Both the position numbers and the translations under genes were made by a program. A stretch of 64,000 nt of DNA from JBMOMT01 sp049324835 (lineage in GTDB: Bacteria; Chloroflexota; Anaerolineae; CAYNKW01), in NCBI GenBank assembly GCA_049324835.1, contig JBMOMT010000022.1, forward strand, positions 54,330 to 118,329. Direction: 5' to 3'. Under the pieces are notes generated by a model. That model searched no databases and had not been told where the DNA came from. It was given only the letters and a program-made list of their open reading frames with translations. This document shows positions 17,825-25,527 of this stretch, one piece after another (the first letter of the stretch is position 1; each line of letters starts with the position of its first letter).

Positions 17825-18340
17825 ATTAGCGACCGACGCAACCGCATCAACGAACAGATCACATCCCCCCAGGTTCGCCTGATCGACCAGGATGGCAAGC
17901 ACATAGGAATTGTTCCGATTGCTGAGGCCCTGCGGTTGGCTCAAGGGCAGGAATTGGACCTCGTTGAGGTTTCACCCGCAGCGGAACCTCCTGTTTGTCG
18001 TGTGATGGACTATGGCAAATTCCTTTACGAGAAGGCCAAGAAGGAACGTAAAGCACGACAGGTTTCGCGGGTAGAGGTCAAAGAGATCCGGTTGCGCCCC
18101 AAAACAGGCGATCACGATATTGCTTTCAAAGTGCGGGCCGCCCGGCGTTTCCTGGAAACGGGGAATAAAGTCAAGGTTCGCGTGCGCTTTCGGGGGCGCG
18201 AGCACCAGTATCCCGAGCTGGCTGTGGGGCAGCTCGAAAGAGTTGCATCAGAGCTGGCGGACGTATCGACGGTTGAGAAAAAGGCCTACATGGAAGGGCG
18301 CAGTATGGCGCTCATCCTGGCGCCTGATACCAAAAAGTAG
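17825..18340 (+). CDS. infC: Translation initiation factor IF-3, AUU start codon
   Basis: 171 aa. The frame is closed by TGA at 17816-17818 and has no ATG, GTG or TTG before the conserved N-terminus RRNRINEQI. The ATT at 17825 lies 8 bp after GAGGTG and is the only plausible start. In E. coli infC also starts with AUU, which IF-3 itself discriminates against, giving negative autoregulation. IF3-N: VEVSPAAEPPVCRVMDYGKFLYEK; IF3-C: VKEIRLRPKTGDHD through VRVRFRGREHQYPEL. It heads infC-rpmI-rplT. Annotating from the next Met-like codon would cut off about 37 residues of the N-domain. Confidence 0.93.
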   Translation: MSDRRNRINEQITSPQVRLIDQDGKHIGIVPIAEALRLAQGQELDLVEVSPAAEPPVCRVMDYGKFLYEKAKKERKARQVSRVEVKEIRLRPKTGDHDIAFKVRAARRFLETGNKVKVRVRFRGREHQYPELAVGQLERVASELADVSTVEKKAYMEGRSMALILAPDTKK

Positions 18341-18440
18341 CACCACGAGCTCGTTCGCGACGGGCGACAGGCGTAGCCCTGGTCTACATCATAGCAAGGT
18401 CACCCCGCAAAGAATAAAGCGGGCAGTTCGCAAGATAGCG

Positions 18441-18467
18441 ACGGGGGCCTTTGTGACCCCCGTTTTG
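18441..18467 (+). terminator. Hairpin with T-run between infC and rpmI
   Basis: ACGGGGG (18441-18447) and CCCCCGT (18457-18463) with a 9-nt loop, then TTTT. It probably acts as a partial terminator or attenuator inside the operon, since the rpmI ribosome site follows 20 bp later. Confidence 0.55.
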
Positions 18468-18498
18468 CATGTGGTCAACCGGTGAAGGAGGTGGCACT

Positions 18499-18714
18499 GT
18501 GCCCAAGATCAAGACTCACAAAGCGACCGCCAAGCGGTTCAAGTACAGCGGCAACGGCAAACTGATGCGCACCCGTGGGCCCAAGAGTCACAATCGGCTC
18601 AAAAAACCCAAACGCGTGCGGCGTCTGCTGGATGAGATGCTCGAAGTGCCTAACGTTGGCACCAAGAGGCGCATCGTACGTCTGGCGCCTTATCTGAAGC
18701 GGAAGAAGAAATAG
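18499..18714 (+). CDS. rpmI: Ribosomal protein bL35, GTG start
   Basis: 71 aa starting at the GTG at 18499, 7 bp after AGGAGG; the product then reads PKIKTHKATAKRFKYSGNGK, the family N-terminus. It is very basic (KKPKRVRRLLDE, KRKKK end). A large-subunit protein. It lies between infC and rplT in the universal order. A longer start at 18469 would lie inside the hairpin and has no ribosome site. Confidence 0.95.
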   Translation: MPKIKTHKATAKRFKYSGNGKLMRTRGPKSHNRLKKPKRVRRLLDEMLEVPNVGTKRRIVRLAPYLKRKKK

Positions 18715-18736
18715 CGCCTCTCCAGAGGAGGGCGCT
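18713..18736 (+). promoter_or_regulatory. Stem-loop in the rpmI-rplT gap
   Basis: AGCGCC (18713-18718) pairs with GGCGCT (18731-18736), with an inner CTCC/GGAG helix. A second GC-rich stem follows at about 18750-18778. No T-run. L20 is known to autoregulate this operon in Gram-negative and Gram-positive bacteria through RNA structure; a link here is only suggested. Confidence 0.35.
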
Positions 18737-18823
18737 TGGGCTAACGGGGGGCCGGGCACTCTGGCCCGGATTCCTCTCCCTCCGTGGGCTAAAACATCTG
18801 GGAAAGAAAGGAAAGGGGAAATC

Positions 18824-19183
18824 ATGCCAAGAGTAAAGCGAGGGCCGAGTGCGCATCAGCGGCACAAAAAGGTCCTGAAAGGCACCAAGGGCCAGCGCGG
18901 CACGAAACATGCTCTGTTTCGCCGCGCCAACGAGGCTCTGATGAAATCGCGCTGGTATGCTTATCGCGACCGGCGAAATCGTAAGCGGGATTTTCGGCGG
19001 CTGTGGATCGCCCGCATCAATGCCGCAGCGCGCATGCACGGCCTCAGCTACAGCCGCTTTATGCATGGCCTCAAGTTGGCCGGCGTCGAGATCGACCGCA
19101 AAGTGCTGGCCGATATGGCTGTCAACGACAGCGCAGCGTTTGGCCGTCTGGCAGAGGTATCTCGCGGCGCAATCGCTGAATAA
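18824..19183 (+). CDS. rplT: Ribosomal protein bL20
   Basis: 119 aa, standard length. The N-terminal extended basic segment PRVKRGPSAHQRHKKVLKGTKG leads into the helical domain (ALMKSRWYAYRDRRNRKRDFRRLWIARINAAAR, SYSRFMHGL). It is an early 23S rRNA assembly protein and, in other bacteria, the operon's own repressor. Third gene of the infC operon. A good GGGGAA ribosome site precedes the ATG. Confidence 0.97.
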   Translation: MPRVKRGPSAHQRHKKVLKGTKGQRGTKHALFRRANEALMKSRWYAYRDRRNRKRDFRRLWIARINAAARMHGLSYSRFMHGLKLAGVEIDRKVLADMAVNDSAAFGRLAEVSRGAIAE

Positions 19184-19207
19184 CCTCGCTGGCTGTGAGG
19201 CCGGGCC

Positions 19208-19999
19208 ATGATCACCAGTCTGACCAACCCCAGGGTCAAGGAAGTCAAATCTCTCCATCGCCAAAGGGTCAGGCAGCAAACAGGTCTGTTCCTTGTCGAG
19301 GGCCTGCGGTTGGTTGAGGAAGCTCTGAGAGCGGGTCACGTTCCCGCTCTTGTGTTTTTCACGCCCCGCCTGGAAGAGTCGCCGCGTGGCAGCGCCTTGT
19401 TGACGGCCCTCCAGGATGCAGCCGTGCAGCCGGCGGCTGTTTCCGAAAGGGTGATGCAGGCGATGGCGACCACTGCCACTCCCCAAAGTGTGGTGGCCGT
19501 CTGCCGTGTGCCAGACTTGCGGTGGCCGCAGCAGCCCACCTCCTTGCTCATACTGGATCGGTTGCGCGATCCGGGTAACATGGGCTCGGTTTTGCGCACG
19601 GCTGAGGCCGCCGGTGTGGAGGGGGTGATCCTGTCGCCGGGGACGGCAGATGCCTTTAACCCCAAGGTGGTGCGGGGTGGTATGGGAGCGCATTTCCGGT
19701 TGAGTATGCGTTCGCTGGCGTGGGCAGAGATCGGCCATGCAGTGCGCGGCTTGCGGGTCTGGGTGGCCGATGTGCGCGGCGTTACGCCTTACTACCAGGC
19801 CGACTGGAAGGCCCCCTGGGCGCTCGTCGTCGGTGGGGAGGCGGCGGGAAGCAGCGCCGAGGCGCAGGCACTGGTATCCGGCCGGGTGTGTATCCCCATG
19901 CCAGGCCAGGCGGAATCGCTCAATGCGGTGGTGGCTGCCGGCATCATCCTTTTTGAGGCGGTGCGGCAGCGGTCATTTGCTCAAAAGGCGCATCTCTGA
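19208..19999 (+). CDS. TrmH/SpoU-family RNA 2'-O-methyltransferase
   Basis: 263 aa. An N-terminal substrate-binding domain of L30e type (SLHRQRVRQQTGLFLVEGLRLVEEAL) is followed by the knotted SPOUT domain. Motif 1 is DRLRDPGNMGSVLRTAEA with the conserved Asn and Arg, motif 2 is VVGGEAAGSS and motif 3 is CIPMPGQAESLNAVVAAGI. Motif 2 has A rather than the common E-x-x-G spacing of rRNA Gm2251 enzymes. The target (23S rRNA or tRNA) cannot be told. It begins 24 bp after rplT and is probably in the same transcript. Confidence 0.9.
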   Translation: MITSLTNPRVKEVKSLHRQRVRQQTGLFLVEGLRLVEEALRAGHVPALVFFTPRLEESPRGSALLTALQDAAVQPAAVSERVMQAMATTATPQSVVAVCRVPDLRWPQQPTSLLILDRLRDPGNMGSVLRTAEAAGVEGVILSPGTADAFNPKVVRGGMGAHFRLSMRSLAWAEIGHAVRGLRVWVADVRGVTPYYQADWKAPWALVVGGEAAGSSAEAQALVSGRVCIPMPGQAESLNAVVAAGIILFEAVRQRSFAQKAHL

Positions 20000-20005
20000 T
20001 AAAAT
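19977..20005 (+). promoter_or_regulatory. Promoter of rpmH-rnpA
   Basis: TTGCTC (19977-19982), a 17-bp spacer and TAAAAT (20000-20005), overlapping the end of the methyltransferase gene and about 90 bp before the rpmH ATG. Confidence 0.55.
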
Positions 20006-20097
20006 TAGGCGGTTGTCGTATCGCTTGGCACCGATAGGCAACTGTGAGGGCAGGGTGTTGTTTGCCCTGTTCTGAGTTCAATCTGGAGGAGTAGATT

Positions 20098-20235
20098 ATG
20101 CCCAAACGCACTTTTCAGCCCAGGGTACGACGTCGCAAGCGGGCACATGGTTTTCGGCAACGAATGTTTAACAGAGTCGGTCGTCAGGTGCTCAAGCGCC
20201 GCCGTCTCAAGGGTCGCGCCCGTCTGACGGTCTAA
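20098..20235 (+). CDS. rpmH: Ribosomal protein bL34
   Basis: 45 codons plus TAA at 20233. It starts MPKRTFQPRVRRRKRAHGF and ends KRRRLKGRARLTV, matching the L34 family end to end. GGAGGA precedes the ATG by 8 bp. Heads the conserved rpmH-rnpA-yidD-yidC-khpB cluster that usually lies near the replication origin; dnaA is not in this window. Confidence 0.97.
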   Translation: MPKRTFQPRVRRRKRAHGFRQRMFNRVGRQVLKRRRLKGRARLTV

Positions 20236-20281
20236 CCACCCGGCTGGGTGAGCGGCTGCGCTGACGGGTGTGCTGGCGGCG

Positions 20282-20665
20282 ATGAAAAAGTGCTATCGCT
20301 TGCGGAAACAGGCCGACTTTGGGCGCGTTCGCCAGGAAGGGCAGTCCTGGGCCAGCCGGCTGCTGGTGCTGGCCGCCGCCCCCAACGATTTGACGCACAG
20401 CCGGCATGGGTTTTCGGTGAGTCGCCGCATCGGCGGGGCGGTCGCGCGTAATCGCGTCAGGCGGTGGATGCGGGAGGCGATGCGGGAACGGCTGAATACC
20501 ATTGTTGGTGGGTGGGACATGGTGTGGATCGCCCGCCAGTCGATCCAGGGGGCAGATTTTTCAGCGGTGGAGCGGGCCGTAGAACAGCTTCTTCGGCGCG
20601 CTTGTTTGTTAAAAGAGAGACATCCATCGACCGGGTTGTCCGAGCCATCATGCGGCACATCTTGA
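20282..20665 (+). CDS. rnpA: Ribonuclease P protein component
   Basis: 127 aa from the ATG at 20282 (MKKCYRLRKQADFGRV); an in-frame GTG at 20270 is an alternative and neither has a strong ribosome site. The RNP signature SRRIGGAVARNRVRRWMREAMR is present. It helps the catalytic RNA of RNase P mature tRNA 5' ends. Its 3' end overlaps the yidD start by 16 bp. Confidence 0.93.
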   Translation: MKKCYRLRKQADFGRVRQEGQSWASRLLVLAAAPNDLTHSRHGFSVSRRIGGAVARNRVRRWMREAMRERLNTIVGGWDMVWIARQSIQGADFSAVERAVEQLLRRACLLKERHPSTGLSEPSCGTS

Positions 20666-20859
20666 TGTGGTTGATCCGCCTATACCAGAATACCATCTCC
20701 AGGGCCATGCCGCCCAGTTGCCGTTTTACACCATCGTGCTCAGAATATACCTATGAGGCCATCAAGAGGTACGGTGTACTGAAGGGCGGTTGGCTGGGCG
20801 TCAAGCGTATCAGTCGCTGTCACCCTTTGAACCCTGGTGGCTATGACCCTGTGCCCTGA
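20650..20859 (+). CDS. yidD: Membrane protein insertion efficiency factor YidD
   Basis: 69 aa from the ATG at 20650, which overlaps the end of rnpA. The family core is intact: LIRLYQNTISRAMPPSCRFTPSCSEYTYEAI with three Cys, then GWLGVKRISRCHPLNPGGYDPVP. An upstream open frame exists but is the shifted rnpA sequence. It sits at the inner membrane near YidC and aids insertion. Confidence 0.94.
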   Translation: MRHILMWLIRLYQNTISRAMPPSCRFTPSCSEYTYEAIKRYGVLKGGWLGVKRISRCHPLNPGGYDPVP

Positions 20860-20891
20860 GCGGGCGCAGAGAGATTGTGGAGGTAACGGTA

Positions 20892-22037
20892 TTGAAATAT
20901 GTCAAAGGTTTTGCCATCGGGGCGGTTTTGTCGTTTGCCCTGCTGGTATTGAGTGGTTGCTCGATGCCGCCTGTCGCCTGGCCTGGTCTGGCCGCCGACG
21001 GTGATGCCGTCTATGTGGCGCTGCTCGACGGCAAAATCCACGCCTTGAGCGCTGAAAACGGCAACGAGATGTGGGTCTTCCCCGCCGATGTGGCCAGCAG
21101 TTCCGGGTTGGGTTGTTCGGGGCCGGCACAGCCATCGGCGGGGCCGTTTTATGCCAGCCCCCTGTTGGCCGATGGCACGCTCTTTGCAGGGGGATACGAC
21201 GGCCAAGTGTATGCCCTGGACAAGGTCAACGGCAGCCAACAATGGTCTTTTACCACCGTCGCTCAAGAGAGTGGTTTGGCGGCTGTTTTTTCCAAGGAAA
21301 AGTCGCCCTATATCGTCGGCTCACCGACATTGGACGGGGAGGATCTATATGTGCCTTCGGCCGACGAGAGCCTGTACGTGGTGGCGGCTGACAGCGGGGC
21401 CAAACGTTGGGAGTTCGTGGCTCAGGATGCGGTGTGGACTTCACCACTGGTGACACAAGATCGTGTTTACCTGGCAGACATGGCGCACAACCTCTATTGC
21501 CTGGACAAGACGAGTCGCACCGAGAAATGGGTGTTTGAGGCCGCTGGGGCGATTCCGTCTTCGCTGGTGTTGGAAGAAGGTACGATCTATTTTGGATCGC
21601 TGGCGCGCAAGATATATGCCGTAGACGCCGACAACGGCCAACTGCGATGGGCTTTTGAGACAGAAAGCTGGGCCTGGGCTGCACCTGTGGTCATCTCTGA
21701 CACCGTCTATGCCAGCGAGGTCAACGGCAGGTTTTACGCTCTCGACGCAGCCAGCGGCAGCGAACGCTGGCATTTCGATGCCTCAGGCAAGATCCAGGCC
21801 GCGCCAGCCTATGCCGACGGCACACTCTTTTTGCCGGCGGAGGATGGTAATCTCTACGCCTTGGACGCCAGTACGGGCGCCCAAAAGTGGCAGTTCACGG
21901 CATCGGCCTCGCTCTTGAGCGCGCCAGTGCTGGTGGACGAAACGCTGTATGTGGTGGGCATGGACGACAAGGTCTATGCCCTCGATGCCCAGAATGGCGC
22001 CAAAACCTGGGAGTTCGATCCATCGCCTGAAAAGTAG
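20892..22037 (+). CDS. PQQ-type beta-propeller lipoprotein
   Basis: 381 aa from the TTG at 20892, chosen because GGAGGT lies 7 bp before it and the product then opens with a lipoprotein signal (MKYVKGFAIGAVLSFALL, lipobox VLSGC). The rest is seven or so repeated blades of the form YALDxxxGxxxWxF (for example VYALDKVNGSQQWSF, LYALDASTGAQKWQF), the BamB/PQQ-repeat propeller. No catalytic dehydrogenase residues are seen, so a scaffold or binding role is likely. It is inserted between yidD and yidC, genes normally adjacent, and shares their operon (14-bp gap to yidC), suggesting a link to membrane protein insertion. Confidence 0.85.
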   Translation: MKYVKGFAIGAVLSFALLVLSGCSMPPVAWPGLAADGDAVYVALLDGKIHALSAENGNEMWVFPADVASSSGLGCSGPAQPSAGPFYASPLLADGTLFAGGYDGQVYALDKVNGSQQWSFTTVAQESGLAAVFSKEKSPYIVGSPTLDGEDLYVPSADESLYVVAADSGAKRWEFVAQDAVWTSPLVTQDRVYLADMAHNLYCLDKTSRTEKWVFEAAGAIPSSLVLEEGTIYFGSLARKIYAVDADNGQLRWAFETESWAWAAPVVISDTVYASEVNGRFYALDAASGSERWHFDASGKIQAAPAYADGTLFLPAEDGNLYALDASTGAQKWQFTASASLLSAPVLVDETLYVVGMDDKVYALDAQNGAKTWEFDPSPEK

Positions 22038-22051
22038 TTGGAGGGATTGTT

Positions 22052-22909
22052 TTGGATTGGTTGATTGAACCCTTTATGCCTGTGATGGTCCAGGCGCTGA
22101 TGTTTTTCTATCGGCTATTTGGTAATAGCTTTGTGCTCAGTCTCTCGCTGCTGACCATCATCGTGCGCCTGCTGACGGTGCCGCTGATGTTACCGATGCA
22201 AAAATCGGCCCGTAAACAGGCCGAGATTCAGCCCCAGGTTCAGGCTATCCGCAAAAAATATGCCAAAGATACCCAGAAGCAGAACGAAGAGATGATGAAG
22301 CTCTATCGTGAAGCGGGCATCAATCCGGCGTCTGGTTGTCTGCCCATGCTGATCCAGTTGCCCATCATGTGGGCTTTTTACCGGGCCATCGTGCAGGTGT
22401 TGGCTTTTAAACCGGGTGAGCTTTTTTTCGGCCTGGGCCAATACATCGCCACCAGCGCCACCTTTTCGACTCTGGTGCCGCTCAATAGTCGCTTTATCAT
22501 CTGGAACCTGGCCACACCAGACAAAACCTACATTCTACCGATCCTGGTGGGGCTGACCACCTGGCTGCAGCAGAAACTCACGCCGACCACGTCGTCGCCT
22601 GGGGGGGACGATCAGGCTCAGGCCATGAGCCGCAGCATGATGCTCACCATGCCCATCATGTTTGCTTTCATCACCATCAACCTGGCTTCTGGTCTGGCAG
22701 TGTATTTCATCGTCTCGAACCTTGTGGGATTGGCGATTCAGTACTTGATCAACCAGCGTATGCCCATGCCTCAACTGGCGACGGCCGCCGGCGCCAAGTC
22801 AGCGCCCGCCGATCGACCGACAACTGCGGCAACGGCTGCCACATCCTCTGGCAGTCAGAGCCGATCGTCCAAAGGCAGCGGCAAACGCAAGGGTAAGCGC
22901 AAAAAGTGA
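22052..22909 (+). CDS. yidC: YidC/Oxa1-family membrane protein insertase
   Basis: 285 aa from a TTG start with GGAGGGA upstream. It is the short Gram-positive-type form, without the large periplasmic domain. Helices include FVLSLSLLTIIVRLLTVPLML, MLIQLPIMWAFYRAIVQVL, ILPILVGLTTWLQQKL and MLTMPIMFAFITINLASGLAVYFIVSNLVGLAIQ. The conserved groove Arg is present in IIVRLLTVPL and the cytoplasmic coiled coil in KSARKQAEIQPQVQAIRKKY. The C-terminal tail is Lys/Ser-rich and very basic, as in forms that contact the ribosome. Confidence 0.95.
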   Translation: MDWLIEPFMPVMVQALMFFYRLFGNSFVLSLSLLTIIVRLLTVPLMLPMQKSARKQAEIQPQVQAIRKKYAKDTQKQNEEMMKLYREAGINPASGCLPMLIQLPIMWAFYRAIVQVLAFKPGELFFGLGQYIATSATFSTLVPLNSRFIIWNLATPDKTYILPILVGLTTWLQQKLTPTTSSPGGDDQAQAMSRSMMLTMPIMFAFITINLASGLAVYFIVSNLVGLAIQYLINQRMPMPQLATAAGAKSAPADRPTTAATAATSSGSQSRSSKGSGKRKGKRKK

Positions 22910-22965
22910 GCGCGAACCCCCAACCCACTGTTTTTGAGCGGACGCGGGGAGGAGCGTAACGGATC

Positions 22966-23775
22966 ATGGATGCGGAAAACAAGAGCATAACGGTGCGGGC
23001 GGCCACTGTCGAGGCGGCCATCACTCAGGGATTAGCCCGGTTGGGCGTCTCATCGGATCAGGTGAAAATCGAGGTGTTGGACGAGGGCAGTCGTGGGCTG
23101 CTGGGGCTGGGCGCGCGCGAGGCGGTGGTACGCCTTGTCCCGGTAGCGGTGGCGCCATCTGTCGAGCCGGCCCCATCCCTGCCGGTCGAAGAACCGGTTG
23201 TGCCACCGGCCATTCGGGAGGCCGAGCGGCCAAAGGCAACCAGAAAGGCCGAGCCAGAGAGCGCCGAGTTTGTCGCCCGGGCTGCCCCAAAACCGATCCG
23301 GCAATCTGCCGAGGACACAGCCCGAGACGTTTTGTCCGAGCTGTTGAACCTGATGGGCATTCGCGCCCAGGTGGAGGTGCGCCGCGATCAAGACACCCCC
23401 ACCGGCCCGGATGCACCGCCTTTTGTGTTGGATATTCTGGGCAATGACCTGGGTGTGCTCATCGGGCGGCGCGGCCAGACGCTCCAAGACCTCCAGTTCA
23501 TGACGCGGCTCATTGTCAGCCGTGAAGTGGGCGAGTGGGTCAATCTGGTCATCGACGTTGAGAAATACAAGGTGCGGCGCGAAAAACAGCTCCAGCAGCT
23601 GGCCGAACGGCTCGCCGAGCGGGTGGTGCTCACCCAGCAATCCATTGCCCTCGAGCCCATGCCACCCCACGAAAGGCGTATCATCCACGTGACCCTGCGT
23701 AATCACCCCATCATCACCACCGAAAGTGTGGGTCGAGGTGATCGACGCAAGGTGACCATCATTCCCCGACGTTGA
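22966..23775 (+). CDS. khpB: KhpB/Jag RNA-binding protein
   Basis: 269 aa. The Jag-N domain (ITVRAATVEAAITQGLARLG...GLLGLGAREAVVRL, 1-60) is followed by a Pro/Ala/Glu-rich linker (60-115), a KH domain (about 125-205, LGVLIGRRGQTLQDLQFMTR) and an R3H domain (PMPPHERRIIHVTLRNHP). It binds RNA with KhpA and affects cell elongation and division in other bacteria. It is next to yidC as usual. Confidence 0.95.
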   Translation: MDAENKSITVRAATVEAAITQGLARLGVSSDQVKIEVLDEGSRGLLGLGAREAVVRLVPVAVAPSVEPAPSLPVEEPVVPPAIREAERPKATRKAEPESAEFVARAAPKPIRQSAEDTARDVLSELLNLMGIRAQVEVRRDQDTPTGPDAPPFVLDILGNDLGVLIGRRGQTLQDLQFMTRLIVSREVGEWVNLVIDVEKYKVRREKQLQQLAERLAERVVLTQQSIALEPMPPHERRIIHVTLRNHPIITTESVGRGDRRKVTIIPRR

Positions 23776-24638
23776 TGATAGATTACCTCGTGATCGGAAC
23801 CGTCTGCAAAGACCTGTTGCCCAACGGCTACGCGGTGGGTGGGACGGTGGCGTATAGCGCACTCACGGCGCTTAACCTGGGCCAAGAGGTGGCCGTTGTG
23901 ACCAGCGCGTCGCCAGATTTTGATTTTCGCGCGCGTCTGAACGGTGTTCACCTTTGCGTTCAGACGTCATCGGCGACAACCACTTTTGAGAACCTTTACT
24001 CACAGGGCATTCGCCAGCAATTCTTGCGCAGCCGCTGCGACCCAATCGGGGCGGCGGTTATCCCGGCGGCCTGGCGACAGGCGGCCATCGTTCACCTGGG
24101 GCCGCTGGCGCAAGAGATGGATGCTTCTTTGGCGCAGCTCTTTTTCGATGCCAACCCCCATGTTCTGCTGGCAGCCACCCCCCAGGGTTGGATGCGCCGT
24201 TGGGATGGGCAGGGGCGGGTGAGTCCCAAGTCGTGGGACGAAACCACGCTGCCCGCCTGTGTTCGGGTGGTGATCTTTAGCAAAGAGGATATCGGCGACG
24301 ACGAAGCCCGCTTTGAAGCCTGCGCCCGCCGCTTCGAGATCACCATCATGACCGATGGCCGTAACGGCTCGCTGGTGGCCTGGCGCGGCGAGGTGCGACA
24401 CTTTGCCGCCCACCCGACCATCGAGGTCGATCCTACCGGAGCGGGCGATATCTTTGCTGCCGCTTTTCTGGTGGCCTTGAAGGAAACCAACGATCCGTGG
24501 CGGTCGGCCTGTTTTGCCAACTGCGCCGGCGCGGCGTCGGTGGCCCGGCCAGGGCTGGCCGGCATTCCTGAGCACAAAGAGCTGGCACGGTGCCGCGCCA
24601 CTCACCTGTGCGATGACGCAGGTGGTGCCACTTTTTGA
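23775..24638 (+). CDS. PfkB-family sugar/nucleoside kinase-like protein
   Basis: 287 aa. The ATG at 23775 shares its A with the khpB stop codon, so the genes are coupled. The N-terminus (DYLVIGTVCKDLLPNGYAVGGTVAYSALTALNLG) and the ATP/catalytic motif DPTGAGDIFAAAFLVAL near residue 220 fit the ribokinase/PfkB fold, with the catalytic Asp in GAGD. The lid is reduced. A carbohydrate or nucleoside kinase; substrate cannot be told. Confidence 0.85.
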   Translation: MIDYLVIGTVCKDLLPNGYAVGGTVAYSALTALNLGQEVAVVTSASPDFDFRARLNGVHLCVQTSSATTTFENLYSQGIRQQFLRSRCDPIGAAVIPAAWRQAAIVHLGPLAQEMDASLAQLFFDANPHVLLAATPQGWMRRWDGQGRVSPKSWDETTLPACVRVVIFSKEDIGDDEARFEACARRFEITIMTDGRNGSLVAWRGEVRHFAAHPTIEVDPTGAGDIFAAAFLVALKETNDPWRSACFANCAGAASVARPGLAGIPEHKELARCRATHLCDDAGGATF

Positions 24639-24693
24639 ACGTTGTTGTGGGAGCCTTGTTTGTTTTCTCAAAGGATTCGGACGCCATCCTGCC

Positions 24694-25527
24694 ATGCCCA
24701 AGATCTATGCCCTGGCCAATCAAAAAGGAGGGGTGGGGAAAACCACCACCGCCGTCAATCTGGCGGCCTATCTGGCTGCCATCGGGCGGCGGGTGCTGGT
24801 GGTGGATACCGACCCGCAGGCCAATGCCACTTCCAGCCTGGGCATAGACAAGAACCAGGTCGAGCGTTCTCTCTACGAGGCTCTGATCGACGGCCTGGCC
24901 GTTGAACAGGTCGTCGTACCTTCTGTCCGTTCCCATTTAGACCTGGCGCCGTCGGCTCCACGGCTGGCCGGCGCTGAGGTCGAGATGGTGCCTCTGCTGG
25001 CCCGCGAGCACCTGCTACGCAAACGGCTCGAATCGATCGTTTCCCGTTACGAATACATCCTCATCGATTCACCACCCAGCCTGGGCCTGCTGACCGTCAA
25101 CGCCCTCACCGCTGCCGCCGATGGCGTCATCATTCCGGTGCAGTGCGAGTATCTGGCTCTGGAGGGCCTGGGCGATCTGCTGGGCACGGTGCGGCTGGTG
25201 CGAGAAAATTTGAACCCCAATCTACGCATCCGAGGGCTGGTGATGACCATGTACGACAGCCGCACCAACCTGGCCCAGCAAGTGGTGGACGAGGTGCAGC
25301 GTTATTTTCCGGGGCAGGTCTTTGAGACGATCATCCCGCGCAGTGTGCGCCTGAGCGAAGCGCCAAGTTATGGCGAGCCGGTGTTGAAATATGCCCCACG
25401 CTCGGCCGGCGCGCTGGCCTACGCTGCCCTCACCCGCGAGCTGTTGCTGGGCGATGGCATTGTGCCCGCAGTCGAAAGTGAACATCTCAAGCCGCCGCAG
25501 TTTCTGCACGAAGGAGAGGCATCGTGA
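24694..25527 (+). CDS. parA: Chromosome partitioning ATPase ParA/Soj
   Basis: 277 aa from the ATG at 24694; the longer open frame overlaps the kinase gene. The deviant Walker A is ALANQKGGVGKTTTAVNLA with both signature Lys, Walker A' is VLVVDTDPQANATSSLG and Walker B is EYILIDSPPSLGLLTVNAL. It forms ATP-dependent dimers on DNA that pull ParB-parS complexes. It overlaps parB by 4 bp. Confidence 0.95.
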   Translation: MPKIYALANQKGGVGKTTTAVNLAAYLAAIGRRVLVVDTDPQANATSSLGIDKNQVERSLYEALIDGLAVEQVVVPSVRSHLDLAPSAPRLAGAEVEMVPLLAREHLLRKRLESIVSRYEYILIDSPPSLGLLTVNALTAAADGVIIPVQCEYLALEGLGDLLGTVRLVRENLNPNLRIRGLVMTMYDSRTNLAQQVVDEVQRYFPGQVFETIIPRSVRLSEAPSYGEPVLKYAPRSAGALAYAALTRELLLGDGIVPAVESEHLKPPQFLHEGEAS

